DNA of 64,000 nucleotides, taken from JAWAFC01 sp038890815. GTDB taxonomy: Archaea; Micrarchaeota; Micrarchaeia; Burarchaeales; JACRGF01. The notes below the pieces were generated by a model that ran no database searches, was not told the DNA's origin, and saw only the letters and a program-made list of their open reading frames with translations. Shown in pieces: positions 25,944-33,175 of the stretch (positions are counted from its first letter, which is position 1; every line of letters begins with the position of its first letter). The position numbers and the translations under genes were made by a program. The stretch spans positions 87,934-151,933 of the forward strand of contig JAWAFC010000002.1 in NCBI GenBank assembly GCA_038890815.1, read 5' to 3'.

Positions 25944-25946
25944 AGG

Positions 25947-26729
25947 ATGCTTTTCCGGCGCGCGCTCGTGAGGGCGGCCAAGAGCTTGGGGCAGAATTTT
26001 CTTGTCGATGGCAGAGTTGCCACGCGGGAGGCCGAGGCTGCGGCATGCCATGGAAAACGCGTTTTGGAGATCGGCGCTGGACTGGGCGCGCTCACCATCC
26101 CGCTAGCCCAGCGCGCGCGGGAGGTCGTTGCCGTTGAGAAGGACGGCAGGCTGATCCCCTTCCTTAAGGCCGCGCTGGCCGACTACCCGAACGTGCAGAT
26201 CGTCCATGCCGACTTTCTCCGCATGCCACCACAGTCTGTTGATGTCATTGTGTCAAACGTGCCGTATGCCGTGTCATCGCCCATCCTGTTCCGCCTCCCG
26301 CTGTGGAGGTTCGAGCGCGCGCTCCTCTGCCTGCAACGTGAGTTCGCGCAGAGGATGGTGGCAAACCCGGGCGAGAGCGCGCGCTCGAGGCTGTCGTTTG
26401 CCTCGCAGTATTACTTCAATGTAAGAGTACTCTTCCGCGTGCCGAGGTCCGCGTTCAGGCCCATGCCCAAGGTTGAAAGCGCTGTCGTCGAGCTTCTGCC
26501 GAGGGGGCGGGCTTTCGACGCCGTGCTCGAGAAATTTGCCAGCGCGCTATTCCAGCACAGGAAGAAGAAATTGAAGGGCGCGATGGTTGATGCCAGGGAG
26601 CAGCTGGGCCTCGACAAGCAGCGAGCCAGAGCGCTCGCGGCATCCCTGCCTTTCTCGGAAAAGCGCGTGTTTGAGCTCACCGAGGAAGAGATCGTGCAGG
26701 CGGCCAGGGCATTCCAAAAAGCAATTTAA
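25947..26729 (+). CDS. rsmA: 16S rRNA adenine N6,N6-dimethyltransferase (KsgA/Dim1)
   Basis: 260 residues. LGQNFLVDGRVATREAEAA (the family's LGQxFLxD) is at about 13-31, motif I is VLEIGAGLGALTIPLA, the acidic motif is VAVEKDGRLI, and the catalytic motif IV reads SNVPYAVSS instead of the more common NLPY. The enzyme dimethylates two adjacent adenines at the 3' end of 16S rRNA. It starts 3 bases after DUF655, completing the conserved archaeal gene run. Confidence 0.95.
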   Translation: MLFRRALVRAAKSLGQNFLVDGRVATREAEAAACHGKRVLEIGAGLGALTIPLAQRAREVVAVEKDGRLIPFLKAALADYPNVQIVHADFLRMPPQSVDVIVSNVPYAVSSPILFRLPLWRFERALLCLQREFAQRMVANPGESARSRLSFASQYYFNVRVLFRVPRSAFRPMPKVESAVVELLPRGRAFDAVLEKFASALFQHRKKKLKGAMVDAREQLGLDKQRARALAASLPFSEKRVFELTEEEIVQAARAFQKAI

Positions 26730-26752
26730 ACAGCGAGACAGGAAGAACGGAC

Positions 26753-27637
26753 ATGGAGCCCTTTGCCTCTGTGAGCGCATTTTCTGCGCTGCTCGAAAGG
26801 CGCGCGCCCGTTGATTGGGCGAGGATCGCCGGACGGGCGAGAGCGCTTTTCATCGGCGAGTGTCGCGATGTGCTGGCCGGCAAAAAGGAGCTCGTGCAGA
26901 ACCTGAGGATGCTCTGCACGCTCGGATTCACCGGCATGGCCACCGATGCATGGCCGAGCGATGCGCAGGGCGCGCTCGATGAGTTCGTATTGAGAGGAAG
27001 GGGGAGGGAGGATGCGCTTGCGCCACTCGCCGCATTCCCTGCCGAGCACAGGGCGGCGCTCGCCGAGCTGTTGGATGAGGTGCGAAGGCTGAACTTCACC
27101 CAGACGTGCAGAGCGCGCCTGCTGGCGCTTGAGGTGACAGATTACATCAGGAGGAGATACATGCAGGAGTTCAGACATCGGAGCGCGCTGATGAGGGAGA
27201 AGAAGGAGGAGCACATGGCCGACGTCATCGCACATTTCCTCAAACGAGAGCCGGGGGCAAAGGTGGTCGCGCTCATCCCAAGCGTCTACGCTCAGACCAA
27301 CCACGCCCCGAGAAGGGTGGAGACCGTGGCGGGCATTGAGACGGTCAGCGTCAGGCTCATCGGGGGCAAAAGGCGCTTTCCGGGCGCGGCCGTGAGATTT
27401 CAGAGAATTGCGGAGGAGGCTGTCCGCAGGGCGGGCCTGGCCAGCGAGAGATTTTGCATTCAGCTGCCGCCCTCAAGAAAAGGGCCCTTTTTCGACTGGC
27501 TCATCCATCTCCCTCAAACCGAGAAGCCGAGCGGGACCGAGCGCTCACCGCTTTTTGTAGTGAGCAGGTGGCTTCACATCGCGCTGCAGGAGGTCAGAGC
27601 TATCGTTTCAGAGCCGGACAATGAAGAGCGCTTTTAG
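26753..27637 (+). CDS. Uncharacterised protein resembling the EreA/ChaN (Tiki-like) fold
   Basis: 294 residues, not confidently assigned. The start RALFIGECRDVLAGK, followed by LGFTGMATD, resembles the strand-loop in EreA/ChaN/TraB-type proteins where an acidic residue after IGE marks the active site. REKKEEHMADVIAHFLKREP and VVALIPSVYAQ resemble their later RxxxMAxxI helix and VVxIxGxxH strand, but the usual His is absent. No signal peptide or membrane segment is visible. It follows rsmA by 23 bases and overlaps the convergent prenyl synthase by 4 bases. The function is unknown and the fold assignment is weak. Confidence 0.6.
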   Translation: MEPFASVSAFSALLERRAPVDWARIAGRARALFIGECRDVLAGKKELVQNLRMLCTLGFTGMATDAWPSDAQGALDEFVLRGRGREDALAPLAAFPAEHRAALAELLDEVRRLNFTQTCRARLLALEVTDYIRRRYMQEFRHRSALMREKKEEHMADVIAHFLKREPGAKVVALIPSVYAQTNHAPRRVETVAGIETVSVRLIGGKRRFPGAAVRFQRIAEEAVRRAGLASERFCIQLPPSRKGPFFDWLIHLPQTEKPSGTERSPLFVVSRWLHIALQEVRAIVSEPDNEERF

Positions 27638-28620
27638 ACCTCTCTCTCCACAAAGAATTCTGCGATTTCTCTGAGCTTTTCCCTGGCGGGCGAGGGCCTG
27701 AGCACAGCCAGGCGACGCTCCGCCTTCCTCACGAGCGCCAACGACTTGTCACGCGCATAGTCTATCGCGCCGCATGCGCGTAGCAGCTCTATCGCCTCCT
27801 TGATTTTGTCCTTGTCACGCGTTCCAGCCGAGAGGAGGGCTATGAGGCGGGACTTGTCATTCTCCGGCAACACCTCCAAGGCCTTGGTGACGATGATGGA
27901 GCGCTTTCCCTCAGTGATGTCGCCGCCTATTTCCTTCCTGTACTTTTCCTCCCTGCCGATGAGGTTCAGCACATCATCCTGTATCTGAAAGGCGATGCCA
28001 ACTTCCATGCCGAATTGCTTGAGCGCGCGTATCTCGGCCGGACGGCCGCCACCCAGGAAGGCTCCCACCTCGCAACTCGCGCTTATCAGCGAGCCCGTCT
28101 TTCCTGCAACCATGCGCAGATAATCGCGCTCCGAAACGTCCCACTTGTTGTTCCTGTACCAATTGAGCTCCATGCCCTGTCCCTCAAGCACCGAGATGAA
28201 GGCATTCTCGAGAATTGCACGTGCCCTGAGCGCCTTGTCTTTTGGCAGGCGCTGCAGCGCCCTGAACACCATGACAAACAGGCCATCGCCCGCATTGATG
28301 GCGAGCGGCACGCCATAAATCCTGTGCAGGCAGGGCTTGCCGCGCCTCAGGGCGCTGTCATCCTCAATGTCATCGTGAATCAGCGAAAAATTATGGAACA
28401 GCTCAATGGCGACTGCAGCGGGCATGGCCTGCGAACGCTTCCCGCCAACGGCCTCGCAGGACAGCAGACACAGCTCCGGCCTGAAGCGTTTGCCCCCGCG
28501 CCTCAGGAAATCCCAGATAAGGCCGTAGACCTCCCAGGGCTTGCGCCTCGGGGGGATTATCTTGGCTATCTCGCGCTCAATGATCGCGCCCTTTTTTGCG
28601 AGATGGGTGAGCACATCCAT
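27634..28620 (-). CDS. Trans-polyprenyl (geranylgeranyl) diphosphate synthase
   Basis: 328 residues from ATG 28620, one base after the lysS stop. The first Asp-rich motif is HDDIEDDSALRRG (residues 82-94) and the second is FQIQDDVLNLIG, with GGDITEGKRS following. GGKRFRP near 42-48 binds the diphosphate. The enzyme would make geranylgeranyl diphosphate for ether lipids and supply the cis-prenyltransferase. The chain length cannot be read with certainty. It is coupled to lysS, an arrangement without obvious functional logic. Confidence 0.93.
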   Translation of the reverse strand: MDVLTHLAKKGAIIEREIAKIIPPRRKPWEVYGLIWDFLRRGGKRFRPELCLLSCEAVGGKRSQAMPAAVAIELFHNFSLIHDDIEDDSALRRGKPCLHRIYGVPLAINAGDGLFVMVFRALQRLPKDKALRARAILENAFISVLEGQGMELNWYRNNKWDVSERDYLRMVAGKTGSLISASCEVGAFLGGGRPAEIRALKQFGMEVGIAFQIQDDVLNLIGREEKYRKEIGGDITEGKRSIIVTKALEVLPENDKSRLIALLSAGTRDKDKIKEAIELLRACGAIDYARDKSLALVRKAERRLAVLRPSPAREKLREIAEFFVEREV

Positions 28621-28621
28621 G

Positions 28622-30163
28622 TCATTCACCACACAGCTCCAGCAGTGTGCGCTTCACCTTCGCCACGCCGATGGCTTCCACGAGCTTTCCGAACCTCGGG
28701 CCACGCTCCTTGGCTATGAGCGCACGGTAGAGCATTCTGAACATCGCCTCCGGCTTCAGCCCGAGCTCGGCCGCCACGCGGAACACGAGATTGTGAACAT
28801 CCAGCGCGCTCATCCCCTCGCTCAGCGCGCTCGCGAAGGCGCGCACGGCCTTCCTGTTCTCCGGCTTTGTGGGAGTGAAGGAGAACACGTATTCCTCCGG
28901 CGCGTACCCTCCCTCCACCCACCTGACAATGTATTTCGAGAGATATTTAACTCCTTGCTCGTCTCCGAGCGCAGCACCTACCTTCTCCCAGTCTCTGTAC
29001 AGCTGATAGTAAAGGAGCGCGTCGGCAAAGCCCACGCGCCACCGCAGTTTGTCTGTGGAAAGAGAGAAGGCGATCGCCCTCTTCCTGTCAGCCCTTGAGA
29101 GCCCGCTCTTCCCGATAAGCTGCGATGCGGCAGCAAACTCATCGTACAGCCGCATGAGGTTATACCCGCTTGGGTCGAAATCTATGTTCTCGGCCAAGTC
29201 TGGCCTGTACAGCGCATATTTGATGAGCTCTGGCGGCACGAGCGCTAGCAGTTCTGCCACACCCATGCCCGTGCCCTTGCTCTTGCTGTATTTCTTTCCT
29301 TTGAAAAGGATAAAGCCGAACTTGAAGGCTATGGGCGGCGCCTTTCCGAAAATCCTCTCGTGCACGGCTCGCGCAGTGTCCCAGCTCCCTCCCCTTGTCA
29401 TGTGGTCAACGCCGGCGCCCTCGCAGCTTATCCCGAGGAAGTCCTGCCGCGCCGGCCAGTCAAGCCTCCAGACCAGTTTGTAAGCATGCTCGCTGATGCT
29501 CGCGCTACCGGCATACCCGCATCCGCGGGTGTACTTCACATCCGGCCTGTCGCACACATAGGCGTACTCCGCATCCTCGCCTTTCACGCTGAAGCTAGTC
29601 ACTCTGGTGGTTGCCACGCGCCCGCACTGCTTACAGATCGGCATGAGAGGGCTCCACCACTCTGGCAGCGCGCGCTTGAGCGAGGTCTCGGCCACTATGC
29701 GTCGCGTTTCCTCCAAGCGGTTGAGGAATAGGATTGCATACGGGTCGTATTTTCCCTTTGCATACAGCTCATCGGCACGCAATATCTCAGGCCGCACGCC
29801 GAAGGCATCCATGGCCGCCTGGGCATCGGCCAGAAAGTGCTCCCCCAGCGAGGCGTGGCATGCCAGCACATCCGGCACGCTCGCGAGCGGCTTGCCAAGC
29901 TCCTCCTCCAACTCACGCGCGCGCTCTGCGAGGACGGCTGGCACGCTGTCAAAGGCATCGAGGATATCTGCCACGAAAACAAATTCGGCTGGATGGGTTC
30001 TGGATAGGAAGGCGTGCACCGCGCTGGGAAAGAGGAACTCACACAACGTGCCAAGATGGGTTGGTCCGCTCGTTGTGATGCCACTCCCAATCACATAGGG
30101 GGGCTTCTTCTCAGCAAGCACACGGCTGGCGAGCTCCTCCGCCCAATGACCGCGCTCGGCCAT
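28622..30163 (-). CDS. lysS: Lysyl-tRNA synthetase, class I
   Basis: 513 residues. The class I HIGH-type motif is SGPTHLG (32-38) in GSGITTSGPTHLGTLCEF, and the KMSKS-type motif is KKYSKSKGTGMG near residue 290. A Cys pair (CKQCGR near 185) and a later CDRPDVKYTRGCGY could bind zinc, as in other archaeal LysRS-I. The enzyme charges tRNA-Lys; a tRNA-Lys(CUU) gene lies 500 bases away. It starts at ATG 30163, divergent from the VKOR gene. Confidence 0.96.
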   Translation of the reverse strand: MAERGHWAEELASRVLAEKKPPYVIGSGITTSGPTHLGTLCEFLFPSAVHAFLSRTHPAEFVFVADILDAFDSVPAVLAERARELEEELGKPLASVPDVLACHASLGEHFLADAQAAMDAFGVRPEILRADELYAKGKYDPYAILFLNRLEETRRIVAETSLKRALPEWWSPLMPICKQCGRVATTRVTSFSVKGEDAEYAYVCDRPDVKYTRGCGYAGSASISEHAYKLVWRLDWPARQDFLGISCEGAGVDHMTRGGSWDTARAVHERIFGKAPPIAFKFGFILFKGKKYSKSKGTGMGVAELLALVPPELIKYALYRPDLAENIDFDPSGYNLMRLYDEFAAASQLIGKSGLSRADRKRAIAFSLSTDKLRWRVGFADALLYYQLYRDWEKVGAALGDEQGVKYLSKYIVRWVEGGYAPEEYVFSFTPTKPENRKAVRAFASALSEGMSALDVHNLVFRVAAELGLKPEAMFRMLYRALIAKERGPRFGKLVEAIGVAKVKRTLLELCGE

Positions 30164-30212
30164 GCTCCTATTACGGCATAAGTTGTTTAAAACATCCGCG
30201 CAAAATATCTAC

Positions 30213-30644
30213 ATGAAGCTCGAGGCTATCATGTTGCTCGCGATAGCCGGCGTACTGCTATCGGCCTACCTGACGTGGGACCACTATCAGATGAACGGCA
30301 ATGCCTGTGGCATCGGGGTGTGCGGCCAGATCAACAGGGGTCCCTACAGCGAGATTTACGGAGTTCCGGTTGCATTGGTTGGTGTGGTGGGCTATGCGTC
30401 CATTGCGCTCACTGCCGGCGCAGCCCACAAACTCAGGCGGAACGGCAGGCGTGCGGAAAGAATCCTGCGCGGCCTCCTATTGCTGCTCGCGGTGGTTGGA
30501 TTCGCATTCACGCTGTATCTGGTTTATCTCCAGCTTTTTGTGATAATGGCTCTGTGTGCGCTGTGCATGCTTTCCGCACTCGACATCGCTGCAATATTTG
30601 TTCTGTCTACTGCATTTTACTTGGAAAGGAGGCGGAGAAGCTAG
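30213..30644 (+). CDS. Vitamin K epoxide reductase (VKOR) family membrane protein
   Basis: 143 residues from ATG 30213. Four membrane segments are visible. The periplasm-side Cys32 and Cys37 lie in NACGIGVCGQI, followed by the conserved Ser in YSEIYGVPVALVG. The active-site Cys115-x-x-Cys118 is in IMALCALCMLSA. Bacterial and archaeal VKOR homologs oxidise quinone-linked disulfide relays and thus drive disulfide formation in exported proteins. No thioredoxin-like partner is fused or adjacent. The Cys-rich exported protein at 42962-44428 could be a client, which is only a guess. Confidence 0.88.
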   Translation: MKLEAIMLLAIAGVLLSAYLTWDHYQMNGNACGIGVCGQINRGPYSEIYGVPVALVGVVGYASIALTAGAAHKLRRNGRRAERILRGLLLLLAVVGFAFTLYLVYLQLFVIMALCALCMLSALDIAAIFVLSTAFYLERRRRS

Positions 30645-30661
30645 CAACGGGCCCGGAGGGA

Positions 30662-30685
30662 TTTTCGAATGCCCTACCGCAATTG
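30662..30685 (-). other. tRNA-Lys intron 2 (T loop)
   Basis: These 24 bases interrupt the T loop after TTCGAA (nucleotide 59); cuts one or two bases earlier give the same product, TTCGAAT. TTCGAA occurs on both sides of the intron, is self-complementary, and so extends the T stem across the splice region. Confidence 0.8.
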
Positions 30686-30725
30686 TTCGAACCCTCGACC
30701 TACCGGTTAAGAGCCGGACGCTCTA

Positions 30726-30749
30726 TTGCTCACCCTTTGGCAAAGGGTT
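30726..30749 (-). other. tRNA-Lys intron 1 (D loop)
   Basis: These 24 bases lie between CTCGG and TAGAGC of the D arm. They contain a perfect hairpin, CCCTTT-GCC-AAAGGG. GCTC just before and GAGC inside the end can pair, giving a relaxed bulge-helix-bulge. The exact cut site is uncertain by one or two bases. Confidence 0.8.
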
Positions 30750-30788
30750 CCGAGCTGAGCTACGGGCCCATTTTTTTATGCTTGGCAA

Positions 30789-30798
30789 CATATTTAAT
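30789..30798 (-). promoter_or_regulatory. TATA-like box of tRNA-Lys
   Basis: On the minus strand ATTAAATATG is centred about 25 bases before the tRNA 5' end at 30769, the normal archaeal spacing. It ends only 4 bases before the divergent trm56 ATG, so trm56 must use another promoter or be transcribed from upstream. Confidence 0.6.
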
Positions 30799-30801
30799 CT
30801 C

Positions 30802-31344
30802 ATGGCCGTGACCGTGCTGAGGCTTGGACACCGCATTCGCAGGGATGCGCGCCTCACCACGCACGTGGCGCTCGTAGCGCGTGCCTTCGGCGCCGATGCC
30901 TGCATCGTTGCGGGCGACACTGACAGCGAGCTCATCGATAGGGTGATGGGGCTTGTGAAAAAATGGGGCGGAAGCTTTGAGATCAGGCAGGAAAAGAATT
31001 GGAAAAAAACAGTACAGGATTTCAAGAAAATGGGCTATTGCGTCGTCCACCTCACGATGTATGGGGAAAGAATTAACGAGAGGATTGCCGAGCTCCGCAA
31101 AAGGGCGCGCGTGCTCGTGGTTGTTGGCAGCGAGAAGGTTCCAGCTGAGATGTATGAGCTCGCCGATTACAACATATCGGTAACCAACCAGCCGCATTCA
31201 GAGGTGGCAGCGCTCGCGGTCTTCCTGCATGAGTTTTTTGAGGGCAGAGAGCTGGAGAAGGAGTTTCCCGGAGCGGCCATCGCCATCGTGCCGAGCGCGC
31301 GTGGCAAAAGAGTAGTGCAGCCCCGAAGCATCGGAAAGGCTTAA
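30802..31344 (+). CDS. trm56: tRNA (cytidine-56-2'-O)-methyltransferase (archaeal Trm56)
   Basis: 180 residues from ATG 30802; an open frame back to 30556 runs through the tRNA gene and is not used. VLRLGHRIRRDARLTTHVAL (4-23), GADACIVAGDTDSELIDRV and VVVGSEKVPAEMYELADYN are the typical aTrm56 blocks, with the SPOUT knot in the last of these. The enzyme 2'-O-methylates C56 in the T loop. The gene is head to head with tRNA-Lys, whose T loop is split by an intron a few bases from C56. Confidence 0.93.
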   Translation: MAVTVLRLGHRIRRDARLTTHVALVARAFGADACIVAGDTDSELIDRVMGLVKKWGGSFEIRQEKNWKKTVQDFKKMGYCVVHLTMYGERINERIAELRKRARVLVVVGSEKVPAEMYELADYNISVTNQPHSEVAALAVFLHEFFEGRELEKEFPGAAIAIVPSARGKRVVQPRSIGKA

Positions 31345-31379
31345 ATACCATTGCCAAACATTAGTGGGGCGGGGCGGCT

Positions 31380-31889
31380 ATGGCGGCCAGGAAAAAATAC
31401 GAGGGCGTGCTCGCTAATCGGCTTGTCAGGGAATTTCTGGTCAACCTCGCTGGCGAGAACGCGCTGAGCGTGGCAGCCGAAGCCACAGAGAGCATGTCGG
31501 ACGAGGACCTCGCGCGCGTCTGCAAGCTCAAGGTCAGCGATGTGCGCGCGGTGCTCAACAAGCTGCACTACGAGGGCATAGCCTCATACGAAAGGTTGAG
31601 GGACAAGGAGAGCGGCTGGTACTCGTACATCTGGACGGTGAACCTCGAGAAAATCCCGCAGCTGCTGGAGGAGAGAAGGCGGAGGGAGGCGGAGGAAGCC
31701 AAAGCGAGGCTTGCCATGGAGACCGCGGTGGATTTCTATTCCTGCAAGAAGTGTGGCAGAAAGGAGAAGTACACTTTTGAACAGGCCGCAGACCTCCTTT
31801 TCAAGTGCGGAAAATGCGGGCGCGTGCTCACCCTGCATGACAACAGCAAGGAGATAAGGCAGCTTGAGCGCAAGGCGGGTTTAGCCTAG
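31380..31889 (+). CDS. tfe: Transcription factor E (TFE-alpha)
   Basis: 169 residues. The N-terminal winged helix covers VREFLVNLAGENAL to LRDKESGWYSYIWTVN. A charged linker (EERRRREAEEAKARL) leads to the zinc ribbon CKKCG (about 120-124) and CGKCG (about 142-146). TFE stimulates promoter opening by archaeal RNA polymerase together with TBP and TFB, and contacts the Rpo4/7 stalk. A TATA-like CTTAAATACC at 31340-31349 overlaps the trm56 stop. The end overlaps the convergent DJ-1 gene by 9 bases. Confidence 0.95.
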   Translation: MAARKKYEGVLANRLVREFLVNLAGENALSVAAEATESMSDEDLARVCKLKVSDVRAVLNKLHYEGIASYERLRDKESGWYSYIWTVNLEKIPQLLEERRRREAEEAKARLAMETAVDFYSCKKCGRKEKYTFEQAADLLFKCGKCGRVLTLHDNSKEIRQLERKAGLA

Positions 31890-32399
31890 TGCGGCCGCGA
31901 TGGCCTGTCCGAACTTCCTCGCTGCCCGCGGGCCGTTTGCGGTTATTATTTTTCCATCCACCTCAACGTCAGCCCTCGTGTTGGTTGCTCCGCCATCGGC
32001 CAGAATGCGCGCTGTCGTTGGGTCCTGAAAACAGGTGGCTTTTCTCCCCCTCAGCACGCCGGCCTTTGCCAGGATGCGCGGGGCGATGCAGATTGCCGCA
32101 ACCACTTTGTTTCCAGCCACGCCATCGCGTGCCAGCGACAGCACGTCCTCCCTTTCGTAGAGCTCGCTCTCCTCCACACCTATCCCGCCGACAAAGACGA
32201 TGGCATCAAACTCGTGCGCGCGTGCCGTGCTGACAGCAATCTCGGCATTCGCCTTCCCACCCAACATGCCCCTGGCCTCGCCCTTCACTGTGCTCGCGAT
32301 CACCACTCTATGACCTGCCTTCTGCAGCTCCGCCCTTGTATCAAAAAGTTCTTCGTCGCGGAAGTTCGATGGCGCGATGACCATGAGCACGCTTGCCAT
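31881..32399 (-). CDS. DJ-1/PfpI family protein
   Basis: 172 residues. The conserved Glu is near FRDEELFDTRAEL (13-25). The nucleophile elbow is VVAAICIAPRILA with Cys near residue 100. AGVLRGRKATCFQD and the ending TANGPRAARKFGQ are typical of the PfpI branch. Family members act as proteases, glyoxalases or deglycases on damaged proteins and metabolites; the activity here is not determined. The ATG at 32399 lies about 25 bases from a TATA-like box, so the message may be leaderless. Confidence 0.92.
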   Translation of the reverse strand: MASVLMVIAPSNFRDEELFDTRAELQKAGHRVVIASTVKGEARGMLGGKANAEIAVSTARAHEFDAIVFVGGIGVEESELYEREDVLSLARDGVAGNKVVAAICIAPRILAKAGVLRGRKATCFQDPTTARILADGGATNTRADVEVDGKIITANGPRAARKFGQAIAAALG

Positions 32400-32420
32400 A
32401 CTCCAACGAAGGAAAAGAAC

Positions 32421-32430
32421 CTTTAAATAG
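32421..32430. promoter_or_regulatory. TATA-like box between DJ-1 and psmB
   Basis: CTTTAAATAG lies in the 92-base divergent gap. On the minus strand it is placed for a start at or near the DJ-1 ATG. On the plus strand it would give a leader of about 40 bases before the psmB GTG at 32492. Confidence 0.5.
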
Positions 32431-32491
32431 GTTTTTATGCATATTAGAAACAGGTCATTTTTTCTTATTCACCAACAGATAAGGCGATGGT

Positions 32492-33103
32492 GTGGAGGCA
32501 AAAAAAGGCACAACGACCGTCGGGCTGATCTGCTCAGATGGCATCGTGTTTGCGGCCGACAGGCGGGCCAGCATGGGCTACTTCATAGCCAACCGGGAGA
32601 CGCCAAAAATTTTCCAGATCGATGAGCGCCTGGCCATGACCGTGGCTGGCATGGTGGCCGATGCCCAGACGCTCGTGCGTGTGATGAGAGCCGAGGCAGC
32701 CCTGTACAGACTGCAGAATGGCAAGCCCATGAGCGTACAGGCCGCCACAACGCTACTCGCCAACATTCTATTCCAGTACAAGCTTTTTCCTTTCTATGTT
32801 CAGCTTCTCATGGGGGGATATGACGACAAGCCCAGAATCTTCAACCTGGACCCATTGGGTGGCGTGACCGAGGAGAAATTTGTGGCTACGGGCAGCGGCT
32901 CGCCCATCGTATACGGACTGCTTGAGGAAGCTTATCGGGAGGACAGGCCCATAAAGGACAACCTCCGTTTGGCGGTGAAGTGCATCAGCGTGGCGACCAA
33001 GCGAGACTGCGCGACGGGGGACGGCCTCGACCTTGTGGCTGTGCATGCCACCCAGGGCTTCAAGCAGTATGCCCAGGAAGAGATAAGGAAGCTCATGGAA
33101 TAG
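32492..33103 (+). CDS. psmB: Proteasome beta subunit
   Basis: 203 residues beginning MEAKKG, a six-residue propeptide, then TTTVGLICSDGIVFAAD. Counting Thr as residue 1 after cleavage, Asp17 and Lys33 (in PKIFQID) are in place, so the N-terminal nucleophile site is complete. GSGSPIVYGLLEE is the conserved glycine-rich turn. It forms the inner rings of the 20S proteasome; the alpha subunit gene is not in this window. GTG is the chosen start because it leaves a normal short propeptide. Confidence 0.96.
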   Translation: MEAKKGTTTVGLICSDGIVFAADRRASMGYFIANRETPKIFQIDERLAMTVAGMVADAQTLVRVMRAEAALYRLQNGKPMSVQAATTLLANILFQYKLFPFYVQLLMGGYDDKPRIFNLDPLGGVTEEKFVATGSGSPIVYGLLEEAYREDRPIKDNLRLAVKCISVATKRDCATGDGLDLVAVHATQGFKQYAQEEIRKLME

Positions 33104-33175
33104 AGGGAGCGGTGACCAATGCCGTTGTCACCCACAGGATTCTCGCGCTTTTGACATTCCAATAGCTGACAGGAT

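Larger units (their letters stand above)
30648..30769 (-). tRNA. tRNA-Lys(CUU) with two non-canonical introns
   Basis: Reading the minus strand from 30769, GGGCCCGTAGCTCAGCTCGG gives the acceptor and 5' D arm. After a 24-base insertion the D stem closes (GAGC), and the anticodon loop CTCTTAA has anticodon CTT at 30711-30709. The T arm begins GAGGG TTCGAA, is broken by a second insertion of 24 bases, and resumes T CCCTC, then CGGGCCC and discriminator G at 30648. Removing both insertions leaves a normal 74-nucleotide tRNA-Lys. CCA is not encoded. Neither intron is at the usual 37/38 site. Confidence 0.9.

Noticed and set aside
25308..26051. Long minus-strand frame opposite the DUF655 gene
   Set aside because: It is antisense to a conserved family in a conserved gene run and has no recognisable motifs; high G+C makes such shadow frames common.
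30556..30801. N-terminal extension of trm56 through the tRNA-Lys gene
   Set aside because: The conserved Trm56 N-terminus starts at ATG 30802 and the extension would translate a tRNA gene.
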